A DNA stretch of 64,000 bases, taken from assembly GCF_003330765.1 (NCBI RefSeq), contig NZ_CP024902.1:930001-994000 (forward strand), written 5' to 3'. This document shows positions 1-9,148 of this stretch, piece by piece. Source of the stretch: Burkholderia pyrrocinia. Lineage in GTDB: Bacteria; Pseudomonadota; Gammaproteobacteria; Burkholderiales; Burkholderiaceae. Below the pieces are notes generated by a model. The model was given only the letters and a program-made list of their open reading frames with translations, did no database searches and was not told the DNA's origin. Positions within the stretch are counted from its first letter, which is position 1. Each line of letters starts with the position of its first letter. The translations under genes and the position numbers were made by a program.

Positions 1-933
1 CTGCGCGCGAGCGCGCCGCTCGACGCGCTCGCGCTCGTCGGCCGTGCGGTGCCGCCGGCCACGCTGCGCGCGCTGCCCGATGCGATTGCGACCCGGATAC
101 GCGCCCGCTACGAGCAGGCGCTGCTCGGCGTGCTGCGTGCGCAGCACGGCGCGCCCGACGCGGCGCTCGACGAACTCGATGCGATGCTGGCCGCGCTCGC
201 CGACGACGGGCCGTACGATTTCTGGCGGCTCGCGACCGCGTGCCTGCGCGCGCTGCGCGCAAGCAGCGCGCCCGAGCTGAAGCGCTTTCTCGCGCGGACG
301 AACCTGCTGCTCGGCGAGCACGCGCAGGGCCGGCGCAGCGCGCCGCCCGAACTCGTGCGCGAGACGATTGCGCTGTTGTGGCGCGATTTCGCGCTGTTCG
401 GCGCCGCGGCCGAGGACGTCGCGCTCGTCGACGTGCTGCACGACTACGGGCTGACGGTCGACTGGCACGTCGCCGGCACGCCCGCGTCCGAAGCGCTGTG
501 GGAGGCCGATGCCGCGCGGGCTGAGCACGACGCGGTTGCCGTCGCGCCGACCCGCGCGCTCGGCGTCGTGACCGTCAATGCGCATGCATATGAGGATTTC
601 CTGCAGACGGCCGATGCGTCGATGGCCGACCTCGCGGCCGATCCGGCCGCAGCCGACGCGGGCGCCGCGTGGCACGCGTCCGGCGCCGCCTACCGGGTCG
701 GTACGGCGGCGTGCGCGCTCGGGCTCGGCCACGCGGCGCTGCTGGCCGATACGCTCGGCCTGGCGTGGCGCCGTGCGGCGCACGGCGTGCCGCTCGCCGA
801 CGGCGGCCTCGACGCGCACGGTCACGCGTCCGACATGTTGCGCGCGGCGCTGCTGAAGATCGCGGCCGGCGTCGCGCCGCCGGACCTCACTGCGGCGTCC
901 GCGGCGCTTGGCGCGGCGCTCGGCCGGACCTGA
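1..933 (+). CDS. C-terminal part of ChpA/PilL-N-like protein (5' truncated)
   Basis: The reading frame is open from the first base of the window, so the start lies upstream, and it stops with TGA at 931-933 after about 310 visible residues. A stretch around residues 70-120 (motif FWRLA, followed by KRFLARTNLLL and a later LLWRDFALFG) resembles the helical N-terminal domain that precedes the Hpt modules of betaproteobacterial ChpA/PilL chemotaxis-type kinases. No histidine kinase, CheW or receiver domain follows before the stop, so this would be a stand-alone or shortened relative. It may act as a scaffold in a twitching/chemosensory pathway, but that is inference from a remembered family pattern. 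Composition is typical of the flanking chromosome. Confidence 0.5.
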   Translation: MRASAPLDALALVGRAVPPATLRALPDAIATRIRARYEQALLGVLRAQHGAPDAALDELDAMLAALADDGPYDFWRLATACLRALRASSAPELKRFLARTNLLLGEHAQGRRSAPPELVRETIALLWRDFALFGAAAEDVALVDVLHDYGLTVDWHVAGTPASEALWEADAARAEHDAVAVAPTRALGVVTVNAHAYEDFLQTADASMADLAADPAAADAGAAWHASGAAYRVGTAACALGLGHAALLADTLGLAWRRAAHGVPLADGGLDAHGHASDMLRAALLKIAAGVAPPDLTAASAALGAALGRT

Positions 934-1072
934 CGAACAAGGGGACGGACACGCGGCGGCGGCCCTTGCCGCGCGGGCCCGCAACAGGCTGCCGACAGCG
1001 CCCGCGCGCGTGTTAGAGTGCCATGTGATCCGCGCGCGCCGTTGCCAGCGCGGCGCGGCGTTGCTTGTTGAT

Positions 1073-1100
1073 CGCGGCCCGGTCAGGCCGCGGCGTCTTT
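1073..1100 (+). terminator. possible hairpin terminator before yqgE
   Basis: CGCGGCC at 1073-1079 pairs with GGCCGCG at 1086-1092 around a 6-base loop, followed by GCGTCTTT. The T run is short. It would end the upstream gene just before the yqgE promoter, but it could equally be chance pairing in GC-rich DNA. Confidence 0.3.
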
Positions 1101-1102
1101 GC

Positions 1103-1108
1103 TAAAAT
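1103..1108 (+). promoter_or_regulatory. possible -10 element for yqgE
   Basis: TAAAAT sits 8 bases before the yqgE ATG, and no convincing -35 hexamer is visible 17 bases upstream. If used, the transcript would be almost leaderless. It is the only AT-rich element in the gap between the first gene and yqgE. Confidence 0.3.
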
Positions 1109-1115
1109 TCAAACC

Positions 1116-1694
1116 ATGTCAAAGCCTTCCGATCGCATCAATCTCACCAACCAGTTCCTGATCGCCATGCCCAACATGGCCGATCCGACGTTTTCGGGAA
1201 CGGTGGTCTATCTTTGCGATCACAGCGAGCGCGGTGCGCTCGGCCTCGTCATCAACCGTCCCACCGACATCGACCTCGAATCGCTGTTCAACCGCATCGA
1301 CCTGAAGCTCGACATCGAGCCGCTGCTGCACATTCCGGTGTACTTCGGCGGCCCGGTCCAGACCGAGCGCGGCTTCGTGCTGCACGAGCCGGTGGAAGGC
1401 GCGAGCTACAACTCGTCGATGTCCGTCGAGGGCGGGCTGGAGATGACGACGTCAAAGGACGTGCTCGAGGCGGTCGCGACAGGCACTGGCCCGAAGCGCT
1501 TCCTGCTGACGCTCGGCCATGCGGGCTGGGGTGCAGGGCAGCTCGAGGAAGAAATTTCCCGCAACGGCTGGCTGACCGTGGCCGCCGATCCGCGCATCGT
1601 GTTCGACACACCGGCCGAGGAGCGTTTCGAAGCCGCGCTCGGCCTGCTCGGCGTCAGTTCGTCGATGCTGTCCGGCGAAGCAGGGCACGCATGA
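1116..1694 (+). CDS. yqgE: YqgE/AlgH family protein
   Basis: This 192-residue protein has the usual UPF0301 start ([15 protein letters not shown]) and the central family motifs GLVINRPTD and YFGGPVQ. The ATG at 1116 is chosen because it gives the family length; an in-frame TTG further upstream at 1065 adds residues with no family similarity. Its molecular role is unsettled; it is a conserved cytoplasmic protein usually paired with ruvX. The stop overlaps the ruvX start in an ATGA arrangement (1691-1694), so translation is probably coupled. It heads the yqgE-ruvX-pyrR block. Confidence 0.92.
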   Translation: MSKPSDRINLTNQFLIAMPNMADPTFSGTVVYLCDHSERGALGLVINRPTDIDLESLFNRIDLKLDIEPLLHIPVYFGGPVQTERGFVLHEPVEGASYNSSMSVEGGLEMTTSKDVLEAVATGTGPKRFLLTLGHAGWGAGQLEEEISRNGWLTVAADPRIVFDTPAEERFEAALGLLGVSSSMLSGEAGHA

Positions 1695-2140
1695 GTGGCG
1701 CGAGCGCGCGTGATGCGACGCTCCTGGCGTTCGACTACGGCGAAAAGCGGATCGGCGTCGCGATCGGCAATGCGCTGACGCGCTCGGCCCGCGCACTCGT
1801 CGTGATCCAGAACCTGAACCGCGAACACCGCTTCAAGGCGGTCGGCGACCTGCTGGCCGAATGGCGGCCGGACGCGCTCGTCGTCGGCCTGCCGATGCAT
1901 CCGGACGGCACGCCGCACGACATGACGCAGCAGGCGAAGCGCTTCGGCAACCAGCTGAACGGCCGCTTCGGGCTGCCCGTCACGTGGGTCGACGAGCGCT
2001 ATTCGTCGGTCGAGGCCGAGGCCGGGCTGCGCGAGCGCAATGTGCGCGGCCGCGCACGGGCCGAGATGCTCGATGCCGAGGCCGCGCGCGTCATCCTTCA
2101 ACAGTATCTCGATCAATTGTCCGACCATGAGCACCATTGA
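1691..2140 (+). CDS. ruvX: RuvX/YqgF, putative pre-16S rRNA nuclease / Holliday junction resolvase-like
   Basis: A 149-residue RNase H-fold protein. The N-terminal [10 protein letters not shown] carries the catalytic Asp of the family and the later VDERYSS carries the second conserved acidic position. Family members process the 5' end of 16S rRNA in E. coli, and a role at Holliday junctions has also been proposed. The start ATG at 1691 overlaps the yqgE stop, and the 3' end overlaps the pyrR start by 14 bases, consistent with one transcript. Confidence 0.93.
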   Translation: MSGASARDATLLAFDYGEKRIGVAIGNALTRSARALVVIQNLNREHRFKAVGDLLAEWRPDALVVGLPMHPDGTPHDMTQQAKRFGNQLNGRFGLPVTWVDERYSSVEAEAGLRERNVRGRARAEMLDAEAARVILQQYLDQLSDHEHH

Positions 2141-2642
2141 CGCCGAGGCGCTTTACCGCGTCCTGCTCGACCAGATCCGCGCCGCGTACGGTACGGCGTT
2201 CGCCGAACCGGGCGGCCCGCGGCTCGCCGGCATCTATAGCGGCGGCGCGTGGCTCGCCGAGCGCCTCGCGCGCGATCTCGGCGCGCCGGCCTTTGGCGTC
2301 GTGAACGTTGCGCTGCATCGCGACGACTACGCGAAGAAGGGCCTGCACAGCCAGGCGAGCCCGACGGCGCTGCCGTTCGAGATCGACGGTGCGCGCATCG
2401 TGCTCGTCGACGACGTGCTGTACACCGGGCGCACCGTGCGCGCGGCGCTCAACGAGCTGTTCGACTACGGCCGTCCGGCCGCGGTCGAGCTCGCGGTGCT
2501 CGCCGATCGCGGCGGCCGCGAGCTGCCGGTCGCCGCGCGCTTCGCGGGCGGCGCGCTCGACGTGCCGGCCGGCGCGACGCTCGTGCTCGCGCGCGACGAT
2601 GCCGCGCAGTTCACGCTGCGCGTCGAGGCGCACGGCGCTTGA
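2127..2642 (+). CDS. pyrR: PyrR-type phosphoribosyltransferase / uracil PRTase
   Basis: A 171-residue type I phosphoribosyltransferase. The PRPP-binding loop is clear ([13 protein letters not shown]), and the N-terminal part contains the PyrR-like [13 protein letters not shown]. In Bacillus PyrR binds pyr mRNA and has UPRTase activity; in Gram-negatives the regulatory role is less certain. It lies directly upstream of pyrB, separated by 74 bases that hold a GC-rich hairpin (2664-2690), so a local regulatory role is conceivable. It overlaps ruvX by 14 bases. Confidence 0.9.
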   Translation: MSTIDAEALYRVLLDQIRAAYGTAFAEPGGPRLAGIYSGGAWLAERLARDLGAPAFGVVNVALHRDDYAKKGLHSQASPTALPFEIDGARIVLVDDVLYTGRTVRAALNELFDYGRPAAVELAVLADRGGRELPVAARFAGGALDVPAGATLVLARDDAAQFTLRVEAHGA

Positions 2643-2663
2643 ACGACACGCGAAACCGTTTTC

Positions 2664-2693
2664 CGGGCCGCTGGTTCGCACCGCGGCCCGTTT
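2664..2693 (+). terminator. hairpin in the pyrR-pyrB gap, possible attenuator
   Basis: CGGGCCGC (2664-2671) pairs perfectly with GCGGCCCG (2683-2690) around an 11-base loop and is followed by TTT. It is placed 23 bases before the pyrB ATG. The U-run is too short for a strong intrinsic terminator, but the position between the pyrimidine regulator gene and pyrB suggests an attenuation element. No alternative antiterminator pairing was worked out. Confidence 0.35.
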
Positions 2694-2716
2694 GCATAGT
2701 TGGAATCACGCACACC

Positions 2717-3748
2717 ATGACCACCGACACCACTGGCCGCACCGGCAATCCCGCTGCGACCGCGAGCCCCGACCGGTTCCGCTACGGTTTCCTGAAGGGC
2801 AACCCGCAGCTCACGAAAAACGGCGAGCTGAAGCACCTGCTGTCGATCGAGGGCCTGCCGCGCTCGATCGTCAACCACATCCTCGATACGGCCGAGCAGT
2901 TCGTCAGCGTGACGGACCGTGAAGTGAAGAAGGTGCCGCTGCTGCGCGGCAAGTCCGTGTTCAACCTGTTCTTCGAGAACTCGACGCGCACCCGCACGAC
3001 CTTCGAGATCGCCGCGACGCGCCTGTCGGCCGACGTGCTGAACCTGAACATCAATGCGTCGTCGACCAGCAAGGGCGAATCGCTGCTCGACACGATCAAC
3101 AACCTGTCGGCGATGCATGCCGACCTGTTCGTCGTGCGCCACGCGTCGAGCGGCGCGCCGTACCTGATCGCCGAGCACTGCGCGCCGCACGTGCACGTGA
3201 TCAACGCCGGCGACGGCCGCCATGCGCACCCGACGCAGGGCCTGCTCGACATGTACACGATCCGTCACTACAAGCGCGACTTCACGAAGCTGCGCGTGGC
3301 GATCGTCGGCGACATCCTCCATTCGCGCGTCGCGCGCTCCGACATCCACGCGCTCACCACGCTCGGCGTGCCGGAAGTGCGCGCGATCGGCCCGCGCACG
3401 CTGCTGCCGGGCGGCCTCGAGCAGATGGGCGTGAAGGTGTTCCACAACCTCGACGAAGGGCTGAAGGGCGTCGACGTGATCATCATGCTGCGCCTGCAGA
3501 ACGAGCGGATGAGCGGCGCACTGCTGCCGTCCGCGCAGGAGTATTTCAAGACCTGGGGTCTGACGCCCGAGCGCCTTGCGCTCGCCGCGCCCGACGCGAT
3601 CGTGATGCACCCGGGCCCGATGAATCGCGGCGTCGAGATCGATTCGCAGGTCGCCGACGGCCCGCAATCGGTGATCCTCAACCAGGTCACGTTCGGTATC
3701 GCCGTGCGGATGGCGGTGATGGGCATCGTCGCCGGCAACAGCGACTGA
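2717..3748 (+). CDS. pyrB: aspartate carbamoyltransferase catalytic subunit
   Basis: PyrB condenses carbamoyl phosphate with L-aspartate to N-carbamoyl-L-aspartate in UMP synthesis. The 343-residue protein has the carbamoyl-phosphate loop [13 protein letters not shown], the HPTQGLLD motif, and [12 protein letters not shown] near the C-terminus. It carries an N-terminal extension of about 30 residues relative to E. coli PyrB, as in class A ATCases that assemble with a PyrC-like partner. The partner is the next gene, whose metal site is degenerate. The ATG at 2717 is the first good start after the intergenic hairpin. Confidence 0.96.
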   Translation: MTTDTTGRTGNPAATASPDRFRYGFLKGNPQLTKNGELKHLLSIEGLPRSIVNHILDTAEQFVSVTDREVKKVPLLRGKSVFNLFFENSTRTRTTFEIAATRLSADVLNLNINASSTSKGESLLDTINNLSAMHADLFVVRHASSGAPYLIAEHCAPHVHVINAGDGRHAHPTQGLLDMYTIRHYKRDFTKLRVAIVGDILHSRVARSDIHALTTLGVPEVRAIGPRTLLPGGLEQMGVKVFHNLDEGLKGVDVIIMLRLQNERMSGALLPSAQEYFKTWGLTPERLALAAPDAIVMHPGPMNRGVEIDSQVADGPQSVILNQVTFGIAVRMAVMGIVAGNSD

Positions 3749-3799
3749 GCCCGCTTTCGCGCATCCCTTTCACGCAATCAACGCATTCACAGACAGCGC

Positions 3800-5089
3800 A
3801 TGAAGATTCATATCAAAGGCGGCACGCTGATCGACCCGGTCGCCGGCACCGAGCGGCAGGCCGACGTATTCGTCGCGGGGGGCAAGATCGCCGCGATTGG
3901 CGAGGCGGGCGCGGCGGCACCGGCCGATTTCAACGCCGCGAAGACCATCGACGCGTCGGGCCTGATCGTCGCGCCCGGTCTCGTCGACCTGTGCGCGCGG
4001 CTGCGCGAGCCCGGCTACGAGCACAAGGCGACGCTTGCGTCCGAGATGGCCGCGGCCGTCGCGGGCGGCGTCACGACCCTCGTGTGCCCGCCGGATACCG
4101 ATCCCGTGCTCGACGAGCCGGGCCTCGTCGAAATGCTCAAGTTCCGCGCGCGCAATCTGCAGCAGGCGAACGTTCATCCGCTCGGCGCGCTGACGGTCGG
4201 CCTCAAGGGTGAAGTCATCACCGAGATGGTCGCGCTGACCGAGTCCGGCTGCGTCGGCTTCACGCAGGCCAACGTGCCGGTGCGCGACACGCAGGTGCTG
4301 CTGCGCGCGCTGCAGTATGCGAGCACCTACGGCTACACCACGTGGCTGCGCCCGCTCGACGCGTTCATCGGCCGCGGCGGCGTCGCCGCGAGCGGCGCGC
4401 TGGCGTCGCGGCTCGGGCTGTCCGGCGTGCCGGTCGCGGCCGAGACGATCGCGCTGCACACGATTTTCGAACTGATGCGCGTGACGGGCGCGCGCGTGCA
4501 CCTCGCGCGGCTGTCGTCGGCGGCCGGCCTTGCGCTCGTGCGCGCGGCGAAGGCCGAAGGGCTGCCCGTGACCTGCGACGTCGGCGTGAACCATCTGCAC
4601 CTGATCGACGTCGACATCGGCTACTTCGATTCTCAGTTCCGGCTCGACCCGCCGCTGCGCAGCGAGCGCGACCGCGAAGCGATCCGCGCGGCGCTCGCCG
4701 ACGGCACGATCGACGCGATCTGCTCCGACCACACGCCCGTCGACGACGACGAGAAGCTGCTGCCGTTCGGCGAAGCGACGCCCGGCGCGACGGGGCTCGA
4801 GCTGCTGCTGTCCCTGACGCTGAAGTGGGCGGACGAGACGCGCACGCCGCTCGCGCAGGCGCTGCGCCGCATCACGTCCGCGCCGGCCGACGTGCTGAAG
4901 CTGCCGGTCGGCCGCCTGGTCGAAGGCGGCGCGGCCGACCTGTGCGTGTTCGACCCGCGCGCGCACTGGCGCGTCGAACCGCGTGCGCTGAAGAGCCAGG
5001 GCCACAACTCGCCGTTCCTCGGCTACGAACTGCCCGCTTGCGTGAGTACGACGCTCGTTGCCGGACAGATCGCGTTCGAGCGCCACTGA
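3800..5089 (+). CDS. pyrC: dihydroorotase homologue with lost metal site (PyrC'-like, ATCase partner)
   Basis: A 429-residue amidohydrolase aligning along its length with type I dihydroorotases. The usual HxH zinc motif after PGLVDL is replaced by C65-A-R67 (LCARLREPG), the two-His PHH motif is reduced to one His (VNHLHL), and the DHAPH motif reads SDHTPV. D310 and K136 at the bridging-lysine position remain. In Pseudomonas, PyrC' with similar losses is catalytically dead and holds the PyrB dodecamer together; the same role is inferred here from its place 51 bases after pyrB. A functional dihydroorotase must then be encoded elsewhere. The frame is intact, so this is not a decayed gene. Confidence 0.85.
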   Translation: MKIHIKGGTLIDPVAGTERQADVFVAGGKIAAIGEAGAAAPADFNAAKTIDASGLIVAPGLVDLCARLREPGYEHKATLASEMAAAVAGGVTTLVCPPDTDPVLDEPGLVEMLKFRARNLQQANVHPLGALTVGLKGEVITEMVALTESGCVGFTQANVPVRDTQVLLRALQYASTYGYTTWLRPLDAFIGRGGVAASGALASRLGLSGVPVAAETIALHTIFELMRVTGARVHLARLSSAAGLALVRAAKAEGLPVTCDVGVNHLHLIDVDIGYFDSQFRLDPPLRSERDREAIRAALADGTIDAICSDHTPVDDDEKLLPFGEATPGATGLELLLSLTLKWADETRTPLAQALRRITSAPADVLKLPVGRLVEGGAADLCVFDPRAHWRVEPRALKSQGHNSPFLGYELPACVSTTLVAGQIAFERH

Positions 5090-5108
5090 ACCACGCCGGA
5101 CCCTCGCC

Positions 5109-5966
5109 ATGACCGCCCTTCGCAAGCTGCGTCTCGTCTTTCACCTGTTGCGCGGCATGGCGATCGTCGCGCTGCGGTTTTCTCACGTCACGCCCGCGCG
5201 CCGCGCCGAAATGATCCGCCGCTGGTCGCTCAAGATGCTGCGGATCTGCGGGATGCGCGTCGTCGTCCATAACGACGGCGCGCGGCTCGACGCGAGCGCG
5301 CTCGTGGTCGGCAATCACGTGTCGTGGCTCGACATCTACGCGATCAACGCGTGGCGGCCGACGCCGTTCGTGTCGAAGGCCGAGGTGCGGCAGTGGCCGG
5401 TTGTCGGCTGGCTCGCCGAGAAGCTCGACACCGTGTTCCTGCAGCGCGAGAAGCGCACCGAGGCGATGCGGATCATGCACGAGATGGCCGAGCGCCTGCG
5501 CAACGGCGGGCTGATGTGCGTGTTTCCGGAAGGGACGACGACCGACGGCCAGGAACTGCTGCCGTTCCACGCGAACCTGTTCCAGGCCGCGGTATCGGCC
5601 GGCTGCGCGGTGCAGCCGATCTGCCTGATGTACGAGGACGCGCAGCGGCGGCAGTCGGTCGCGCCGGCCTACACGGGCGAGCTGTCGCTCGGCAAGTCGC
5701 TCGACATGGTGTTGCGCGGCGGCCCGCTCGTCGCGCATCTGTATGTGTGCGAACCGATCGCACCGGGCGGCGACCGGCGGACGACGTCTGCGGCGGCGCG
5801 CGACGCGATCGCGGCCGCGCTTGTGACGCTGCAGGCGAAGGTCGGCAAGCCGTCGGCCGAGTCGCTCGCGGAGCTGGCCAGGCATGCATATCCGGCGACC
5901 GAACTCGGCGCCGGCGCGACGGGCGATGGGGCGGCCGAGGAGCCCGTGCCGGGGCGCGAGGGGTGA
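5109..5966 (+). CDS. PlsC-type 1-acyl-sn-glycerol-3-phosphate acyltransferase
   Basis: A 285-residue acyltransferase with the catalytic HX4D motif in GNHVSWLD and the substrate motif FPEGTTTDG. It has a hydrophobic N-terminal segment (about residues 10-25) for membrane association. It probably acylates lysophosphatidic acid or a related lysolipid at the inner membrane; related proteins in other species acylate ornithine lipids, so the acceptor is not certain. The start follows pyrC by 19 bases, so it may be cotranscribed with the pyr genes. It converges on apaH with 32 bases between stops. Confidence 0.85.
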   Translation: MTALRKLRLVFHLLRGMAIVALRFSHVTPARRAEMIRRWSLKMLRICGMRVVVHNDGARLDASALVVGNHVSWLDIYAINAWRPTPFVSKAEVRQWPVVGWLAEKLDTVFLQREKRTEAMRIMHEMAERLRNGGLMCVFPEGTTTDGQELLPFHANLFQAAVSAGCAVQPICLMYEDAQRRQSVAPAYTGELSLGKSLDMVLRGGPLVAHLYVCEPIAPGGDRRTTSAAARDAIAAALVTLQAKVGKPSAESLAELARHAYPATELGAGATGDGAAEEPVPGREG

Positions 5967-5998
5967 TGCGCTTCCCGGTCGGACGAATCAGCGCGTAA

Positions 5999-6838
5999 TC
6001 ACTCGCCGCCCGGCGCGCGGCACGCTTCGCACTGCACCTGCGTGACCGTGCGCTGCGCCGGATCGGCCGTCAGCCGCACGGCCGACAACTGGTTTCCCCA
6101 TACGCATCCCGAATCGAGCGCGACGACGTTCTCGCGCAGCATCAGGCCGAGCGCGGCCCAGTGCCCGAACACGACCGTCACGTCCTCCGTGCGGCGCCCC
6201 GGTACGTCGAACCACGGCAGGTAGCCGGGCGGCGCGCTGTCGGGGCCGCCGTTCGCCTTGAATTCCATTACGCCGTCGGGCGTGCAGAAGCGCAGGCGCG
6301 TGAACGCGTTGAACGCGACGCGCATCCGGTCGCGTTTCTTCAGGTCCGGGCTCCATCGATTCGGTTCGTTCCCGTACAGCTTCTGCAGCGTGTCGCGCCA
6401 GTCGGGCGCGCGCAGCGCGCGCTGCAGTTCGTCGGCGAGTTCGAGCACGAGCGTGGTGTCCCATTGAGGGAGTACGCCCGCATGCACGAGCAGCATTCCG
6501 TTCTCCGCATGCACGAACGGGCGGTGGCGGACCCAGTCGAGCAACGCTTCGGCGTCGGGCGCGTCGAGAATCTCGCCGATGGTGTCGCCCGGGCGTTCGG
6601 TGCGGATGCCCGCGGACACAGCGAGCAGGTGGAGGTCGTGATTGCCGAGCACAACGGTCGCGCGCGGTCCGAGATCGACGAGCGCGCGCAGCGCGGCGAG
6701 GGAGTCCGGCCCGCGGTTGACGACGTCGCCGGCGATCCACAGCGGCGTGTCGGCGGGGGCTGAAAGCTTTTCGAGCAGCGCCTGGAAAGCAGAATGACAG
6801 CCTTGGATGTCACCGATGGCGATGGGGGTGCGGGTCAT
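5999..6838 (-). CDS. apaH: symmetrical bis(5'-nucleosyl)-tetraphosphatase ApaH
   Basis: ApaH splits Ap4A into two ADP and can remove NpnN caps from RNA. The 279-residue length matches E. coli ApaH (about 280). The metallophosphatase signature is complete: GDIQGCH at the N-terminus, GDVVNRGPDS, and GNHD. The start at 6838 gives MTRTPIAIGD; an upstream in-frame ATG at 6886 would add 16 residues of no similarity. It is transcribed away from the O-antigen locus, leaving a shared upstream region. Confidence 0.95.
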   Translation of the reverse strand: MTRTPIAIGDIQGCHSAFQALLEKLSAPADTPLWIAGDVVNRGPDSLAALRALVDLGPRATVVLGNHDLHLLAVSAGIRTERPGDTIGEILDAPDAEALLDWVRHRPFVHAENGMLLVHAGVLPQWDTTLVLELADELQRALRAPDWRDTLQKLYGNEPNRWSPDLKKRDRMRVAFNAFTRLRFCTPDGVMEFKANGGPDSAPPGYLPWFDVPGRRTEDVTVVFGHWAALGLMLRENVVALDSGCVWGNQLSAVRLTADPAQRTVTQVQCEACRAPGGE

Positions 6839-7181
6839 AGGGCGGCGGATATTGCGAGGTTCGATGGTGCGGGAAGAATCATCCATTCAATGCGGCATTG
6901 TGCAATTTCTGTTCCGTAATAGTTCGTTGATTTGGCAATAAATTTCATGTTCAACAAGGGTTCGGAGCGCTGTATCAAGTTGTTAGCGGCATGGCTTTTG
7001 CAGGGGACGGCTCCCTATAATTGTCGTTTTCCCCAACAAAATTAGCATTTCATGACTTTGGAGGCCATGTCGAGCGGTTAAAATTCCCGGTCTGACGTAG
7101 CGATCACAAGTTACTAGCATTTGCGAATCTGATGTGGCAGGCGCCTGATGACGTCTGCCGCGCATTACTAGAGGGAGCCTC
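6839..7181. other. divergent intergenic region apaH / rmlB
   Basis: No gene is visible in these 343 bases. The segment is clearly more AT-rich than the flanks and must hold the promoters for apaH (-) and for the rml-led O-antigen operon (+). A TATAAT lies at 7016-7021, and a good ribosome binding site GAGGGAG stands just before the rmlB ATG. No convincing JUMPstart/ops element was found. Confidence 0.6.
7016..7021 (+). promoter_or_regulatory. possible -10 box of the rml/O-antigen operon
   Basis: A perfect TATAAT occurs 161 bases upstream of rmlB inside the AT-rich gap. No -35 hexamer close to TTGACA is found at 16-18 bases; the nearest candidate (TTGCAG at 6998-7003) is only 12 bases away. 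It would imply a long leader. Confidence 0.35.
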
Positions 7182-8243
7182 ATGATCCTGGTTACGGGCG
7201 GCGCGGGTTTTATCGGTGCCAATTTTGTACTCGACTGGCTGCGCGCATCCGACGAAGCCGTGCTCAACGTTGACAAGCTGACGTACGCGGGGAACCTGCG
7301 CACACTGCAGTCGCTGGACGGGAACCCGAAGCATGTGTTTGCACGCGTCGACATCTGCGACCGTGACGCGCTCGATGCGCTGCTTGCCGAGCACAAGCCC
7401 CGTGCCGTGCTGCACTTCGCCGCCGAAAGCCACGTCGATCGCTCGATCCACGGTCCTGCGGATTTCGTGCAGACCAACGTCGTCGGCACGTTCACGCTGC
7501 TCGAGGCAACCCGTCAATACTGGAACAGCCTGAGCGACACCGACAAGGCGGCGTTCCGCTTCCTGCACGTGTCGACCGACGAGGTGTTCGGTTCGCTGTC
7601 CGCAACCGATCCGCAATTCTCCGAGACGACGCCGTACGCGCCGAACAGCCCGTATTCCGCGACGAAGGCGGGTTCGGACCATCTGGTGCGCGCGTACCAT
7701 CATACGTATGGGTTGCCGACGCTGACGACGAACTGCTCGAACAACTACGGCCCGTACCAGTTCCCCGAGAAGCTGATCCCGCTGATGATCGCGAACGCGC
7801 TTGCGGGCAAGCCGCTGCCCGTTTATGGCGATGGCCAGAACGTGCGCGACTGGCTGTACGTCGGCGATCACTGCAGCGCGATTCGCGAAGTGCTCGCGCG
7901 TGGCGTACCCGGCGAGACGTATAACGTTGGCGGCTGGAACGAGAAGAAGAACCTCGAAGTCGTGCACACGCTGTGCGATCTGCTCGACAAGGCGCGTCCG
8001 AAGGCGGCGGGTTCTTACCGCGACCAGATCACCTATGTGACGGATCGGCCCGGCCACGATCGCCGCTATGCGATCGATGCGCGCAAGCTCGAGCGCGAGC
8101 TTGGCTGGAAGCCTGCCGAAACGTTCGAGACGGGGCTTGCAAAGACGGTCGACTGGTATCTCGACAATCAGGTCTGGGCCGACGAAGTCGCATCCGGCGA
8201 GTACCGCAAGTGGGTCGAGACGAACTACGCGAAACGCGATTGA
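7182..8243 (+). CDS. rmlB: dTDP-glucose 4,6-dehydratase
   Basis: Second step of dTDP-L-rhamnose synthesis: dTDP-glucose to dTDP-4-keto-6-deoxyglucose with NAD+. The 353-residue SDR protein has the NAD motif TGGAGFIG at residues 5-12, STDEVFG with the catalytic acidic pair, and YSATKAGSD containing the YxxxK pair. It is first of the rmlBACD genes, with a strong GAGGGAG ribosome site. The four gene products supply L-rhamnose to the glycosyltransferases downstream. Confidence 0.97.
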   Translation: MILVTGGAGFIGANFVLDWLRASDEAVLNVDKLTYAGNLRTLQSLDGNPKHVFARVDICDRDALDALLAEHKPRAVLHFAAESHVDRSIHGPADFVQTNVVGTFTLLEATRQYWNSLSDTDKAAFRFLHVSTDEVFGSLSATDPQFSETTPYAPNSPYSATKAGSDHLVRAYHHTYGLPTLTTNCSNNYGPYQFPEKLIPLMIANALAGKPLPVYGDGQNVRDWLYVGDHCSAIREVLARGVPGETYNVGGWNEKKNLEVVHTLCDLLDKARPKAAGSYRDQITYVTDRPGHDRRYAIDARKLERELGWKPAETFETGLAKTVDWYLDNQVWADEVASGEYRKWVETNYAKRD

Positions 8244-8254
8244 GGAGAGGAGCG

Positions 8255-9148
8255 ATGGCACGTAAAGGCATCATTCTCGCCGGTGGTTCCGGCACCCGGC
8301 TGTATCCGATCACGCACGTCGTATCGAAGCAGCTGCTGCCGGTCTACGACAAGCCGATGATCTACTATCCGCTGTCGACGCTGATGATCGCGGGCATTCG
8401 CGATGTGTTGATCATCTCGACACCGCAGGACACGCCGCGCTTCGAATCGATGCTCGGCGACGGCAGCCAGTGGGGGATGAACATCCAGTATGCGGTGCAG
8501 CCGTCGCCCGATGGTCTCGCACAGGCCTTCATCATCGGCAAGGAGTTCGTCGGCAACGATCCGTCGGCGCTGATCCTCGGTGACAACATCTTCTACGGCC
8601 ACGACCTGGCGAAGCAACTCGAGCGTGCGCATGCGCAGGAAACCGGTGCGACCGTCTTTGCGTACCACGTGCATGACCCGGAGCGTTATGGCGTCGTCGA
8701 GTTCGACAAGTCGTTCCGCGCGCTGTCGATCGAAGAAAAGCCGGCCAAGCCGCGTTCGAACTATGCGGTGACCGGCCTGTACTTCTACGACAACCGCGTG
8801 TGCGACATCGCGGCCGACATCAAGCCGTCGCCGCGCGGCGAGCTGGAAATCACCGACGTGAATTCGCGGTATCTCGCTGATGGCGCGCTGAATGTCGAGA
8901 TCATGGGGCGCGGTTACGCGTGGCTCGATACCGGTACACACGATTCGCTGATCGAGGCTGCCAGCTTCATCGCGACGCTGCAGAAGCGGCAGGGCCTCGT
9001 GGTTGCGTGTCCGGAGGAAATCGCCTATCGCCGCAACTGGATCGACGCGGAGCAGGTGCTGAAGCTCGCGCAGCCGCTCGCGAAGAACGCGTACGGTCAG
9101 TACCTCAAGAACATTCTTACGGATCAAGTCGCATGGCCATCCAAGTAA
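8255..9148 (+). CDS. rmlA: glucose-1-phosphate thymidylyltransferase
   Basis: First step of the pathway: dTTP plus glucose-1-phosphate gives dTDP-glucose. The 297-residue protein opens with the nucleotidyltransferase signature [14 protein letters not shown] and carries EEKP at the sugar-binding region. It starts 11 bases after rmlB behind GAGGAGAGG. Its end overlaps the rmlC start by 16 bases, which suggests coupled translation. Confidence 0.97.
   Translation: MARKGIILAGGSGTRLYPITHVVSKQLLPVYDKPMIYYPLSTLMIAGIRDVLIISTPQDTPRFESMLGDGSQWGMNIQYAVQPSPDGLAQAFIIGKEFVGNDPSALILGDNIFYGHDLAKQLERAHAQETGATVFAYHVHDPERYGVVEFDKSFRALSIEEKPAKPRSNYAVTGLYFYDNRVCDIAADIKPSPRGELEITDVNSRYLADGALNVEIMGRGYAWLDTGTHDSLIEAASFIATLQKRQGLVVACPEEIAYRRNWIDAEQVLKLAQPLAKNAYGQYLKNILTDQVAWPSK

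Noticed and set aside
6990..7030. Possible JUMPstart/ops element (GCAGGGGACGG) upstream of rmlB.
   Set aside because: The ops core GGCGGTAG is not present, and similarity to JUMPstart is limited to a G-rich patch.
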